The notes under the pieces: model-generated
What the model was told of the DNA's origin: nothing
What the model saw: the letters and a program-made list of their open reading frames with translations, nothing else
Databases searched by the model: none
Assembly (NCBI RefSeq): GCF_009905605.1
Contig: NZ_JAAAKZ010000002.1
Span: forward strand, 1,054,001 to 1,118,000
DNA from: Runella sp. CRIBMP
Lineage (GTDB): Bacteria > Bacteroidota > Bacteroidia > Cytophagales > Spirosomataceae
DNA: 64,000 nucleotides
Reading direction: 5' to 3'
Program-made: the position numbers and the translations under genes
Part shown: piece by piece, positions 1 through 8,951 of the stretch
How the letters are laid out: each line of letters starts with the position of its first letter
Numbering within the stretch: the first letter of the stretch is position 1

Positions 1-616
1 CTGAAGTACTAAATGCCTCAAATTCTTGCCCTTCGATGTTGATTACTTCGATACCATCCAACGACGACACCATTTTACGTTCGCCGTTATGAATTACTTC
101 GGCATCGTTTATGTATTCATTGATGACCCCCGCTGGCGACCACGTGAAAGAATACCCTAAAAGCCCATTAGGATAACAGGGCAGCGCCCCCACACGGAGC
201 TCAATGTCACGAAGTTTATCGAATCGTTTGGCTAAATCAGCCCCCACAATTCCGATGAGGCCTGGCGCTAATCCGCACTGAGGGGCCATCACACCCCGGT
301 GTGTTTCGGCCATTTGGCGAATAGCAGCCGTGGTGGGCACATCTTCGGTCAAATCAAAATAATGAATCCCTAGTTTATAGGCGGCATTGGCGATAGGCAA
401 ATTGAGATTATAAGGCATACACGACACCACGGCATCGAAATCAGCCAGTGTAGTTTCGATAAATGCTTCGTCGGTTACATCCCCTTCGATGATTTCAAAA
501 GGAAGCGATTTTGTAGGTCGACGTTTGTCCAAACCTTTTACACTGAATTGTTTGTTGAGCAAGGTAGCCACCAATGAGCCAACCTTACCCAAACCAATGA
601 TTAATACATTTTGCAT
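1..616 (-). CDS. Saccharopine dehydrogenase-family protein (3' end outside window)
   Basis: The 205 N-terminal residues are visible; the gene runs off the left edge. The protein opens with MQNVLIIGLGKVG, a dinucleotide-binding GxGxxG at residues 8-13. Next come a GDVTDEAFI stretch, the region that normally ends the second Rossmann strands, and the segment APQCGLAPGLIGIVG, which is typical of Lys9-like saccharopine dehydrogenases. Family members are NAD(P)-dependent cytosolic enzymes that form or cleave saccharopine or the related 2-aminoadipate semialdehyde; which one applies here cannot be told from half a protein. The ATG at 616-614 is chosen because the nucleotide-binding fold starts at once. 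A strong promoter lies about 200 nt upstream (823-853), leaving a long leader. Confidence 0.8.
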   Translation of the reverse strand, partial: MQNVLIIGLGKVGSLVATLLNKQFSVKGLDKRRPTKSLPFEIIEGDVTDEAFIETTLADFDAVVSCMPYNLNLPIANAAYKLGIHYFDLTEDVPTTAAIRQMAETHRGVMAPQCGLAPGLIGIVGADLAKRFDKLRDIELRVGALPCYPNGLLGYSFTWSPAGVINEYINDAEVIHNGERKMVSSLDGIEVINIEGQEFEAFSTS

Positions 617-743
617 ACTTTTTTGATTTTTGGATGAAATGGAATAATGACGTTGAAAACAACGAAAATGTGTTGGTTGCCCGCAGGAAATCCATGAAAT
701 ACGAATGAGTAGCCCTGTAAGTGGGGCGCTATAAGTCAGAAAA

Positions 744-815
744 TTAGGGAACAAAGGAGCAGGCACTACGAAGGTAGGCCAAACGAGCGAGGGATTTTTT
801 GAGTTCAGGATTCAT
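744..815 (-). CDS. Candidate 23-residue leader ORF upstream of the saccharopine dehydrogenase-family gene
   Basis: An ATG only 7 nt downstream of a TACATTTG -7 box opens a 23-codon frame beginning MNPELKKSLARLAYLRS and ending in TAA. It lies wholly within the 200-nt leader of the minus-strand gene. The position suggests an almost leaderless small ORF. It has no run of a single amino acid, so an attenuator role is not evident. It may be coincidental; it was not recognised as a known peptide. Confidence 0.3.
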   Translation of the reverse strand: MNPELKKSLARLAYLRSACSFVP

Positions 816-822
816 AGCAAAG

Positions 823-853
823 CAAATGTAAAAATCCTTTGTTGTTTGGGCAA
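823..853 (-). promoter_or_regulatory. Bacteroidota-type promoter for the saccharopine dehydrogenase-family gene
   Basis: Read on the minus strand there is TTG (853-851), a 20-nt spacer, then a perfect TAnnTTTG element, TACATTTG (830-823). This matches the primary sigma factor consensus of Bacteroidota. The predicted transcription start is near 816, giving a leader of about 200 nt before the ATG at 616. Confidence 0.6.
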
Positions 854-1026
854 GTTGTTGTTAAAAAAACAAAAAACACTCATCTCGATATTTTGTATTG
901 TCCATCAATACCCAATCATAAACAGCTCAAAAACAGCGCATTTCTACTAATAATACCGCAAAATAGATGTAACCGTTAGGCCATTAAATTTAAAAGCTTT
1001 CAATGATTTTCGTTAATTTGCAAACT

Positions 1027-2748
1027 ATGAATACCAAACGCTGGACATACCGACAAACCCTAACGCCAAATCAACAAGCCCAAGCGGATACCCTCGCTGC
1101 TTCTATCAACGTAAATCCATTTTTGGGGCGTTTGCTGGTGCAAAGAGGCATTACAACGTTTGAGGCCGCCAAAGCTTTTTTTCGCCCCTCCATCGAACAC
1201 CTCCACGATCCGTTTTTGATGAAAGACATGGACAAAGCTGTGTCAAGGTTGCTCCGAGCGTTTGAAAATCAGGAAAAAATCATCATTTACGGCGATTATG
1301 ACGTCGATGGTGCTACGTCGGTGGCGGTGTTTTATGGATTTCTTAAAAAATATTACCCTTCCATTGAATACTATATTCCCGACCGATACATCGAAGGCTA
1401 CGGTGTTTCGTCGCAGGGAATTGACTATGCCGAAGCCAATGATTTTTCGCTCATTGTAACGCTCGACTGCGGCATCAAATCCGCCGATAAAGTAGCCGAT
1501 GCCAAAAGTCGCGGCATTGATTTTATCATCTGCGACCACCACCGCCCAGACACCAACCTGCCGCCCGCTGTGGCCATTCTGGACCCAAAACAGGAAGATT
1601 GTGGGTATCCTTACAAAGAATTGACGGGCTGCGGCGTAGGCTTTAAACTTTTGCAGGCACTTTGTCAGCAGGGATTTGCCGACGAGGATGAGCTTATGGA
1701 CCAGCTCGATTTATTGGTGGTAAGTATTGCCGCCGACATCGTGCACATCACCGGAGAAAATCGCGTTTTGGCCGCTTATGGCCTCAAAAAACTCAATGAG
1801 CGAAAACGCGTTGGCCTCAATGCACTGATTGAGATTGCGGGTTTCAAAAACGACCTCGACATTACCAACGTAGTCTTTGGTCTTGCGCCCCGCATCAATG
1901 CCGCTGGCCGAATTGCCCACGCCAAAGAGGCCGTTCGATTATTGCTTTGCAACGACAAAGACGAAGCTGAGGCTTTTGCGCAGGAAATAAATAAACACAA
2001 CAGTGACCGCCGCACGTTTGATACGAGCATCACCGACGAAGCCCTCAACATGATTCGCGAGGACGCTTGGATGGTCGGTGCCAACAGCACCGTTTTGTAC
2101 AAAGAAGATTGGCACAAAGGCGTGGTGGGCATTGTGGCGAGCCGATGTATTGAGCATTTTCACCGCCCTACCATCATCCTGACCAACTCACACGGCAAAG
2201 CGGCGGGGTCGGCACGCTCGGTGCCCGGGTTTGACGTCTACGAAGCCATAGAGGCCTGCGCCGATTTATTGGAACAATTTGGCGGACATACTTTTGCGGC
2301 GGGCCTTTCCTTGGCGGTCGACAACGTACCCGCCTTCCGGATGCGGTTTGACGAAATTGTTAAAAATCGAATTTCTCCCGAACAACTTACCCCGCTCGTT
2401 GATATCGACATGGATTTGGAATTAAACGCCATCAACGCCAAATTTTACAATATTCTCAAACAAATGGCCCCTTTCGGGCCCGAAAACATGACGCCCGTAT
2501 TTGCGAGCCACGACGTACGCTTGAGCGGTACGCCAACCATTATGAAGGAGAAACACCTCAAAATAGAAGTCTTTCAACCTTCTCCACAGGGAGCCGTGAA
2601 ATTTACCGCTATTGGGTTTGGCATGGCCGATATGTATCCCAAACTCATTACTGGGAAGCCTTTTTCCATCGCCTATACCATCGAAGAAAATACGTTTCGG
2701 GATAAAACGACGTTACAGTTGTATCTGAAAGACATCCGATTTGAGTAA
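1027..2748 (+). CDS. recJ: Single-stranded-DNA-specific exonuclease RecJ
   Basis: RecJ degrades single-stranded DNA 5' to 3' in recombinational, mismatch and base-excision repair. The 573-residue product matches the usual RecJ length. It carries the DHH phosphoesterase motifs in order: YGDYDVDGATS near residue 90, LDCGIKSAD, CDHHRPD, then the DHHA1 signature GGHTFAAG in the second half, followed by the C-terminal OB-like domain. The acidic and histidine metal ligands of these motifs are all present. An in-frame ATG exists 24 nt upstream (1003), but the MNTKRW start at 1027 is preferred because the extra residues are not family-like and would overlap the probable promoter. The gene appears to stand alone; lptB follows after 111 nt. 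Confidence 0.95.
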   Translation: MNTKRWTYRQTLTPNQQAQADTLAASINVNPFLGRLLVQRGITTFEAAKAFFRPSIEHLHDPFLMKDMDKAVSRLLRAFENQEKIIIYGDYDVDGATSVAVFYGFLKKYYPSIEYYIPDRYIEGYGVSSQGIDYAEANDFSLIVTLDCGIKSADKVADAKSRGIDFIICDHHRPDTNLPPAVAILDPKQEDCGYPYKELTGCGVGFKLLQALCQQGFADEDELMDQLDLLVVSIAADIVHITGENRVLAAYGLKKLNERKRVGLNALIEIAGFKNDLDITNVVFGLAPRINAAGRIAHAKEAVRLLLCNDKDEAEAFAQEINKHNSDRRTFDTSITDEALNMIREDAWMVGANSTVLYKEDWHKGVVGIVASRCIEHFHRPTIILTNSHGKAAGSARSVPGFDVYEAIEACADLLEQFGGHTFAAGLSLAVDNVPAFRMRFDEIVKNRISPEQLTPLVDIDMDLELNAINAKFYNILKQMAPFGPENMTPVFASHDVRLSGTPTIMKEKHLKIEVFQPSPQGAVKFTAIGFGMADMYPKLITGKPFSIAYTIEENTFRDKTTLQLYLKDIRFE

Positions 2749-2859
2749 TAACACTCGTTCTACGCGTCTGTCGCTATGTTCTAGGCAGTTTAAAATAGCT
2801 TCTTTGCGAAGCCACTACCTACACATCTGTGACGACAAAACAGTAGTATAGAATAGCTT

Positions 2860-3594
2860 ATGATTCTAAGAACCGAAAATTTAATAAAAAAATACGGCTC
2901 ACGCCTCGTCAACGACAACGTGAGCTACCAAGTGGGACAGGGAGAAATTGTAGGGTTATTGGGCCCCAACGGTGCCGGCAAAACCACCTCATTTTACATG
3001 GCCACGGGCTTGGTAAAACCCAACAGCGGCCACGTTTACATCGACGATAAAGACATTACCGACCTTCCTATGTACAAACGGGCACGGCTCGGAATCGGGT
3101 ATCTGGCGCAGGAGGCATCGGTCTTCAGGACCCTGACCGTGGAAGAAAACATCATTGCAGTGCTGGAAATGACCTCCCTCACCAAAGCCGAACAAAAAGC
3201 CAAATGTGAAGAGCTATTGGATGAATTTAACCTGCACCACGTACGTAAAAACAAGGGAATGGTGCTATCGGGCGGCGAACGTCGACGCACCGAAATTGCC
3301 CGTTGTTTGGCCGTTGACCCCAAATTCATTCTGTTGGATGAGCCTTTTGCGGGGGTTGACCCCATCGCGGTAGAGGATATTCAAACCATTGTGGCCAAAT
3401 TGAAATTCAGAAACATCGGCATTTTGATTACCGACCACAACGTATCCGAAACGCTGTCAATCACCGACCGCGCGTATTTATTGTTCGAAGGGAAAATCTT
3501 GAAACAGGGAACCCCCGAAGAACTCGCGGCCGACCCGCAGGTAAGGCGTTTGTATTTAGGGCAAAGTTTTGAACTTAAGCGAAAAATTCAATAG
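2860..3594 (+). CDS. lptB: LPS export ABC transporter ATP-binding protein LptB
   Basis: LptB is the cytoplasmic ATPase that powers lipopolysaccharide extraction from the inner membrane by LptFG and delivery across the LptC-LptA bridge. The 244-residue protein is the usual length. Walker [10 protein letters not shown] lies at residues 35-43, the signature LSGGERRR near 137, Walker [14 protein letters not shown] follows, and the switch histidine is in ITDHNV. The signature ERRR and the [16 protein letters not shown] block are characteristic of LptB rather than of general importers. Its permeases are not in this window. It is followed by 168 nt holding a separate promoter-like element, so it is probably not co-transcribed with the DUF4199 gene. 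Confidence 0.92.
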   Translation: MILRTENLIKKYGSRLVNDNVSYQVGQGEIVGLLGPNGAGKTTSFYMATGLVKPNSGHVYIDDKDITDLPMYKRARLGIGYLAQEASVFRTLTVEENIIAVLEMTSLTKAEQKAKCEELLDEFNLHHVRKNKGMVLSGGERRRTEIARCLAVDPKFILLDEPFAGVDPIAVEDIQTIVAKLKFRNIGILITDHNVSETLSITDRAYLLFEGKILKQGTPEELAADPQVRRLYLGQSFELKRKIQ

Positions 3595-3762
3595 AAGGTT
3601 GATTTTTGCCTAAATTTCGGCCCACAATGGTTCAATTTTCAACAAAGCGGTCATTTTTAAGCGCCACTTAGCTGGTATTGCAACCATCTATCCATTAATT
3701 TTCTTTCGTTCTCCCGCGCTGTTTACTTTTGCCCATCATCCAACTTCTTAACCAACAACATT

Positions 3763-4281
3763 ATGGAACAACAAACAACTACCGCTCGTACCGCGCTCAA
3801 ATTTGGAGTTATTTCGGGGGTTGCTAGCATTGTTTTTATCACAATTCTCTACGTTTCGGGACAAGCCGCCAACAGCGCTCTGGCATGGCTCGGGGCCATT
3901 ATTACGATTGCGGCAATGGTGCTAGGAATGAAAGAATACCGAACGCTAAACGGTGGTTTTATGACCTACGGCCAGGGCCTTGGCATCGGCACACTGATGT
4001 CAGCCGTTGGGGGCTTTATTTCTTCTGTTTATTCTTACATTTACAATGAATTCATTGACAACACGTTACGTCAACAAATCCTCGATAAAGTCCGTGAAGA
4101 TTTGGAAAACCGGGGCATGGACGATGCACAGGTAGAACAAGCATTGGCCATGAGCGAAAAGTTTTCCAGCCCAGGTATCACTTTTGCGCTAAGTATTTTT
4201 GGCGCTATTTTAATCGGCTTTATTATCTCATTGATTGTTTCCGCCATAATGAAAAAAGACAAGCCTTTTGAATTAGAATAG
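3763..4281 (+). CDS. DUF4199 domain-containing membrane protein
   Basis: This 172-residue protein has about four predicted transmembrane segments (roughly residues 14-36, 40-56, 70-95 and 140-165). An amphipathic, charged stretch near 103-130 (VREDLENRGMDDAQVEQALAM) lies between segments 3 and 4. The overall pattern, with KEYRTLNGGFMTYGQG after the second segment, matches DUF4199, a Bacteroidota-specific inner-membrane family of unknown function. A perfect TACTTTTG -7 box sits at 3724-3731, about 30 nt before the ATG. Only 33 nt separate it from gldF, so the two genes are probably co-transcribed. Confidence 0.8.
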   Translation: MEQQTTTARTALKFGVISGVASIVFITILYVSGQAANSALAWLGAIITIAAMVLGMKEYRTLNGGFMTYGQGLGIGTLMSAVGGFISSVYSYIYNEFIDNTLRQQILDKVREDLENRGMDDAQVEQALAMSEKFSSPGITFALSIFGAILIGFIISLIVSAIMKKDKPFELE

Positions 4282-4314
4282 TAAACTGTTCTCTATTTTT
4301 TCGTCAAACTTCTG

Positions 4315-5058
4315 GTGTCCCGTACGCTTATGCTCGCTATTTTTCGTAAAGAAATCAACTCCTTTTTCAGTTCATTGACCGCTTATATTGTCATGGCAGT
4401 TTTTTTGACCGCCGTCGGTTTGTTGATGTGGGTTTTTCCCGACACCAACATTCTCAATTATGGCTATGCTGATTTAGGGACCTTTTTCAACCTCACCCCT
4501 TTTGTATTGTTGTTTCTAATCCCCGCCATCACCATGCGGGCTTTGGCCGAAGAAGTACGAAACGGAACCATCGAATTGCTGTTGACCAAACCCCTCAGTA
4601 CTTGGGGGTTAATCTTAGGTAAATTCTGGGCGAGCTGGGCACTTGCCCTTGTGACATTACTCCCGACACTACTGTATTATTACAGCATTTATCAACTTGG
4701 CAACCCCGTAGGAAACGTAGACTCGGCCCAAATTTTCGGTTCTTACATCGGCCTTGCCCTCTTGAGTGCCGTATTTGTGGCGGTGGGTTTGTGGACTTCT
4801 TCGCTGAGTGACAACCAAATTGTGGCTTTTGTACTCGGTGTTTTCATTTCGTTTTTGCTCTATAACGGCATCGGTGCTGTGGCCAAGTTGGACTTTTGGG
4901 GTTCATTGGCGTATCCTTTATCGTGGATTTCGCTCGATGAACAATACGCTGATTTGGGGCGCGGATTGATTGACTCTCGAAATGTTATTTATCTTTTCAG
5001 TATAACACTGTTATTTTTGTGGTTGACCCAAAGCAGAGTGGCAGCACGACGGAAATAA
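4315..5058 (+). CDS. gldF: Gliding-motility-type ABC transporter permease GldF
   Basis: The 247-residue protein has six predicted membrane segments and the ABC-2 permease signature of GldF: the N-terminal IFRKEINSFFSSLTAYIV, then AITMRALAEEVRNGTIELLLTKPLSTWGLILGKF, and FWGSLAYPLSWISLDEQYADLGRGLIDSRNVIY near the end. GldF forms an ABC transporter with GldA and GldG that is linked to gliding motility in Flavobacterium. The start used is GTG at 4315; an in-frame ATG lies at 4330 and could equally be used. gldG, which usually follows directly, is absent here and the next gene is an unrelated 5-oxoprolinase. The partner is either elsewhere or missing. Confidence 0.85.
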   Translation: MSRTLMLAIFRKEINSFFSSLTAYIVMAVFLTAVGLLMWVFPDTNILNYGYADLGTFFNLTPFVLLFLIPAITMRALAEEVRNGTIELLLTKPLSTWGLILGKFWASWALALVTLLPTLLYYYSIYQLGNPVGNVDSAQIFGSYIGLALLSAVFVAVGLWTSSLSDNQIVAFVLGVFISFLLYNGIGAVAKLDFWGSLAYPLSWISLDEQYADLGRGLIDSRNVIYLFSITLLFLWLTQSRVAARRK

Positions 5059-5079
5059 CCTTAACATAAAGATTAATCT

Positions 5080-5138
5080 AAGGGTTAAAAGCTACGAGGA
5101 TGAGGAAATAAACACCTCATTTTCAGCTTTTAACCCTT
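5080..5138 (+). repeat. Long intergenic hairpin followed by a pyrimidine-rich direct repeat
   Basis: The arms AAGGGTTAAAAGCT (5080-5093) and AGCTTTTAACCCTT (5125-5138) are perfectly complementary over 14 bp. An inner ATGAGG/CCTCAT pair (5100-5105, 5115-5120) extends the structure. The right arm runs into a repeated CTTCACTTTTAGCTTT-like tract that ends at the next ATG (5167). It could terminate gldF, but the lack of a clean T tract and the similar layout at 45716-45793 suggest a repeat element. Confidence 0.55.
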
Positions 5139-5166
5139 CACTTTTAGCTTTAAACCTTCACCTTTT

Positions 5167-8100
5167 ATGTGGCAAATTTGGATTGATACTGGAGGAACCT
5201 TTACCGACTGTTTGGCCTTGAATGTATCGGGCGTCTTAAAACGCACAAAAGTACTGAGTAGCAGTTTTTTGAGAGGACAAATTATCGAAAAAACAGGACC
5301 TAGAACGTACAGGACCGATACCAAATGGGCGTTTGAAAGTGCCTTATTGACAGGTTATGATTTCCGAATTGTGGGGGAAAATGCGTTTATCAAAGTCATT
5401 AAATTTAGCGGAGAAGTACTTGAATTGGAACAGGAAATTGACCTGACAGGCACCATTTTTCCGGTCGATTTTGAAGTTACTACCCACGAAGAAGCCCCCG
5501 TTCTTGCCACAAGAATAGTTACCGAAACCCCTTTAAATCATCCTTTCCCGTCACTATCGATGCGACTTGGTACCACCAAAGGCACCAATGCACTACTCGA
5601 ACGTAAAGGCGCAAAAGTGACGCTTTATGTGACCAAAGGCTTTAGAGATGCTGTCCGAATCGGTACCCAACAACGCCCTAATTTATTCCAATTGGCCATT
5701 CCTGAACCGACGTTGCTCTATGACGAAGTGATTGAAATACCCGAACGTTTGGACGCCAAAGGAGAAATAATCGCTCCTTTTGATGATTCTAAAGTTGCTT
5801 TGCCCCGCTCCGCTCATCATTCGGTGGCCATTTCGTTTTTACACAGCTATCTGAATCCTACCCATGAGCAGCAACTGGGAGCCGTCCTAAATGCCCAAAA
5901 ATATCCTTCCATCAGCAGTTCTTCGGAATTATACGCGGGCATTAATTACCTAAAACGGACCCAAACGGCGCTGGTAAATGCTTATTTGCAACCCATTTTA
6001 TCGGAATACCTCACCAATATAAAATACGCGCTGGGACAGCAAACCGTACGCGTAATGACGAGCGCGGGAGGCTTAGTGAGCGCGGCTACTTTTCGGGCAA
6101 AAGACAGCTTACTCAGTGGCCCAGCGGGGGGCATGGTGGGGGCCGCCGCGATTGCCCAACAACTTGGTTTTGAGCGCTGTCTGACCTTTGACATGGGCGG
6201 AACAAGCACCGACACCGCCCGTTTTGACGGTAAATTAGACTTAGAATTTGTCACCAAAATTGAAGGCATTGAGCTCCATAACCCCACGCTCGCCATCGAA
6301 ACCGTCGCCGCAGGTGGAGGCTCTATTTGCTCTTTTGATGGGCAAAAACTCCACGTAGGCCCCGAGAGTGCGGGCGCAAATCCTGGCCCCGCCTGCTACG
6401 GAGCAGGCGGCCCGCTGACCATCACCGACGTTAATTTATTGTTAGGAAAATTGGACACGTCCCGTTTTGGGATTCCAGTGCGAATAGACAAATCTCATGA
6501 GGCATTAAAGGCAATTCAGCAACGCATTTTTACCCAAATCAACCAACAACTTTCGGAAGACGAATTATTGCATGGGTTTGAGCAAATTGCCAACGAAAAA
6601 ATGGCCGAGGCCATTCGGCGCATATCGGTCGCTAAGGGCTTCGACCCCAAAGAATATCCGCTGCTCACTTTTGGCGGTGCGGGCGGTTTGCACGGTTGTC
6701 AATTGGCCGAAATCCTGAACATTGCAACGGTCATTTTACCCTACGATGGAGGTTTGTTGAGTGCCTACGGAATGGGGCAGGCGCGGGTAGAACGGATTGT
6801 CAGTCAGCAAGTTCTTAAACCGTTGGATGAACTAACCCCACAGCTCGACGAGCGCATTGCTCAACTTTCTCAAAAAGCCGAAAAAATTCTTCTCAATGAA
6901 GGCATAAGTGCTGTTGAGGTGAGCGCTGTGTTGCTTTATTTACGTTTTAAAGGACAGGAAAATGCGTTGGAAATCAGCTATCACACCCCCGAAAACCTCC
7001 CGCACCAATTCCGCGAAAAGTACCAACAGTTGTTTGGGTATTGTCCCACCACGCTACCCATCGAAGTGGAAAGCATAAAAATAATTGCGGGAGAAAAAGG
7101 CAAAAAAAACCAAACACCAATCGCATATCAAGCTGATAATGAAGCCAATCCAATCAAACACGCGCGCTACCCAGTGTATGATTGGGAACAGCTTTCAGCA
7201 AACGATTTTTTCAATGGCCCTGCCGTGTTGCTCAATCCAACGTCAACCTCTTTCATCCCTGAAGGTTGGCAAGCAGTGGTGACATCTACGCGAGATATTG
7301 TCGTTAAAAGTACGGCCCAAAACCAAAAGAACGTCACCAAAACCGATGTCAACCAAGCCATTGAGCTAGAGCTTTTTACCAATCGTTTTATGGCGATTAC
7401 CGAAGAAATGGGGGCACAATTGCAGCGTACCGCTTTTTCGGTCAACGTAAAGGAGCGACTTGATTTCTCCTGCGCTTTGTTGGACGCCAATGCCGAATTG
7501 CTCGTCAATGCGCCCCATATTCCCGTACATTTGGGCAGTTTGGGCGTGTGCGCGCGATTGGTTCGCGAAAAAATCACCATCGGCCCGGGCGACGTAATCA
7601 TCACCAACCACCCCAAATACGGCGGCTCGCACTTACCCGACGTCACGATTCTCGCGGGTGTATTTACGCCCGACCAACTCCTTATTGGCTACGTCATCAA
7701 CCGCGCGCACCACGCCGAAATCGGCGGTCGAACGCCCGGCTCTATGCCCCCCGACGCCACCACGCTCAACGAAGAAGGGGTAGTGATTCTACCGACGTAT
7801 TTGGTCAAAAACGGCGAAATGCAATGGGAAAGCATTGAGCGTCTTTTTACTCAATCTTCCTACCCCACCCGCGCCCTGACCGAAAACATTGCCGACATCA
7901 ACGCCGCCCTTGCTTCGCTACGCTCTGGCGAAGCGGCCCTTCAAAGTCTTGTGGCGCAACACGGGTTAGAAAAGGTACATTTCTATATGAAGTTACTGAA
8001 AAACAGCGCTTTTGACGCCTTACAAAAAGCCCTGATTCCCTATCAAAATAAATCATTTGCCGCTACCGAATCATTGGATGACGGGCATTGCATTCAGGTC

Positions 8101-8895
8101 AAGATTACACCGCGCTTGGCAGGGGGAGCACAGTTTGATTTCACGGGCACCTCACCCTGCCACCCCCACAATCTCAACGCCAACATTTCCATTATTTACA
8201 GCGCTATTTTATACGTTTTACGACTGTTGGTCAACAAAAATATCCCTTTGAATGAAGGATTGATGCAAGGCGTCGAAGTCATTTTACCCGAAAATAGCTT
8301 TTTACACCCTCATTTCAGCGACGACCCCACGCAATGCCCCGCCGTGGTAGGAGGCAATACGGAAGTCAGCCAACGATTAGTGGACACGCTGCTAAAAGCC
8401 TTTGAATTAGCGGCTTGCAGTCAGGGAACGATGAATAATTTCCTGTTTGGCAACGGGCAATTCGGCTATTACGAGACCATTTGCGGCGGTACGGGCGCAA
8501 GCGAAGGAGCCAACGGGCGCTCGGCCGTGCATCAGCACATGACCAATACGCGCATCACCGATGCCGAAGAACTAGAACGGCGGTATCCTGTGCGTCTCAA
8601 TCAGTTCGCCATTCGAGAAGGCTCGGGTGGCAGCGGAAAATGGCACGGCGGAGAGGGCGTTGTCCGCGAAATCACCTTTTTAGAGCCGCTGCGTGTCACG
8701 CTCATTACCCAGCACCGCCAAGTGCCGCCGTATGGTTTGGCAGGTGGACAAAACGGGCAAACGGGGCGGCAAATCCTGATCCGAAAAAATGGAACAACCC
8801 AAACATTATCAGGGGTTTGCAGCGTAGAAGCACAAGCGGGTGATTCACTGAGTATTGAAACTCCCGGCGGCGGCGGTTACGGAAACCTCATTTAA
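5167..8895 (+). CDS. 5-oxoprolinase (ATP-hydrolysing), fused HyuA-HyuB type
   Basis: The enzyme opens the 5-oxo-L-proline ring to L-glutamate with ATP hydrolysis; related hydantoinases act on hydantoins. The 1242-residue product has both halves fused, as in eukaryotic and many bacterial 5-oxoprolinases. The HyuA half begins IDTGGTFTDCLAL (hydantoinase A N-terminus), has the ATPase motif FDMGGTSTDTARFDG near residue 340, and GPESAGANPGPACYGAGG. The HyuB half starts near residue 735 with ELFTNRFMAITEEMG and has NVKERLDFSCALLD, PHIPVHLGSLG and GGRTPGSMPP. The C-terminus IETPGGGGYGN is typical. The start follows a hairpin and repeat directly. It is probably cytosolic and a single-gene unit. A role in glutathione-cycle or spontaneous oxoproline salvage is inferred. 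Confidence 0.9.
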   Translation: MWQIWIDTGGTFTDCLALNVSGVLKRTKVLSSSFLRGQIIEKTGPRTYRTDTKWAFESALLTGYDFRIVGENAFIKVIKFSGEVLELEQEIDLTGTIFPVDFEVTTHEEAPVLATRIVTETPLNHPFPSLSMRLGTTKGTNALLERKGAKVTLYVTKGFRDAVRIGTQQRPNLFQLAIPEPTLLYDEVIEIPERLDAKGEIIAPFDDSKVALPRSAHHSVAISFLHSYLNPTHEQQLGAVLNAQKYPSISSSSELYAGINYLKRTQTALVNAYLQPILSEYLTNIKYALGQQTVRVMTSAGGLVSAATFRAKDSLLSGPAGGMVGAAAIAQQLGFERCLTFDMGGTSTDTARFDGKLDLEFVTKIEGIELHNPTLAIETVAAGGGSICSFDGQKLHVGPESAGANPGPACYGAGGPLTITDVNLLLGKLDTSRFGIPVRIDKSHEALKAIQQRIFTQINQQLSEDELLHGFEQIANEKMAEAIRRISVAKGFDPKEYPLLTFGGAGGLHGCQLAEILNIATVILPYDGGLLSAYGMGQARVERIVSQQVLKPLDELTPQLDERIAQLSQKAEKILLNEGISAVEVSAVLLYLRFKGQENALEISYHTPENLPHQFREKYQQLFGYCPTTLPIEVESIKIIAGEKGKKNQTPIAYQADNEANPIKHARYPVYDWEQLSANDFFNGPAVLLNPTSTSFIPEGWQAVVTSTRDIVVKSTAQNQKNVTKTDVNQAIELELFTNRFMAITEEMGAQLQRTAFSVNVKERLDFSCALLDANAELLVNAPHIPVHLGSLGVCARLVREKITIGPGDVIITNHPKYGGSHLPDVTILAGVFTPDQLLIGYVINRAHHAEIGGRTPGSMPPDATTLNEEGVVILPTYLVKNGEMQWESIERLFTQSSYPTRALTENIADINAALASLRSGEAALQSLVAQHGLEKVHFYMKLLKNSAFDALQKALIPYQNKSFAATESLDDGHCIQVKITPRLAGGAQFDFTGTSPCHPHNLNANISIIYSAILYVLRLLVNKNIPLNEGLMQGVEVILPENSFLHPHFSDDPTQCPAVVGGNTEVSQRLVDTLLKAFELAACSQGTMNNFLFGNGQFGYYETICGGTGASEGANGRSAVHQHMTNTRITDAEELERRYPVRLNQFAIREGSGGSGKWHGGEGVVREITFLEPLRVTLITQHRQVPPYGLAGGQNGQTGRQILIRKNGTTQTLSGVCSVEAQAGDSLSIETPGGGGYGNLI

Positions 8896-8922
8896 AGTAC
8901 TATGTTTTTCGGAAAAAGTACT
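8896..8922. promoter_or_regulatory. Candidate operator: paired AGTACT sites around a short hairpin
   Basis: Two AGTACT palindromes (8896-8901 and 8917-8922) are 21 nt apart and flank TTTTTCGGAAAAA. The second abuts a TAAATTTA element that is one base from the TAnnTTTG box. The spacing is about two helical turns, and the pair lies 30-56 nt before the GTG of the downstream regulator, so autoregulation is plausible. The inner hairpin could also help terminate the oxoprolinase mRNA. Function is inferred. Confidence 0.35.
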
Positions 8923-8951
8923 AAATTTACACAGTAATAAAAATCCCTAAC

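Larger units (their letters stand above)
617..1026. other. Divergent intergenic region, 410 bp
   Basis: This gap separates the minus-strand saccharopine dehydrogenase-family gene from recJ. It holds a good minus-strand promoter (823-853) and a 23-codon candidate leader ORF (744-815). On the recJ side the sequence is AT-rich with a TTAATTTG element at 1014-1021 that misses the TAnnTTTG consensus by one base. No RNA gene or strong hairpin was seen. Confidence 0.5.

Noticed and set aside
7548-8843. Arg- and His-rich frames inside the oxoprolinase gene
   Set aside because: They are alternative readings of GC-rich codons of the hydantoinase B half; composition and lack of homology mark them as shadows.
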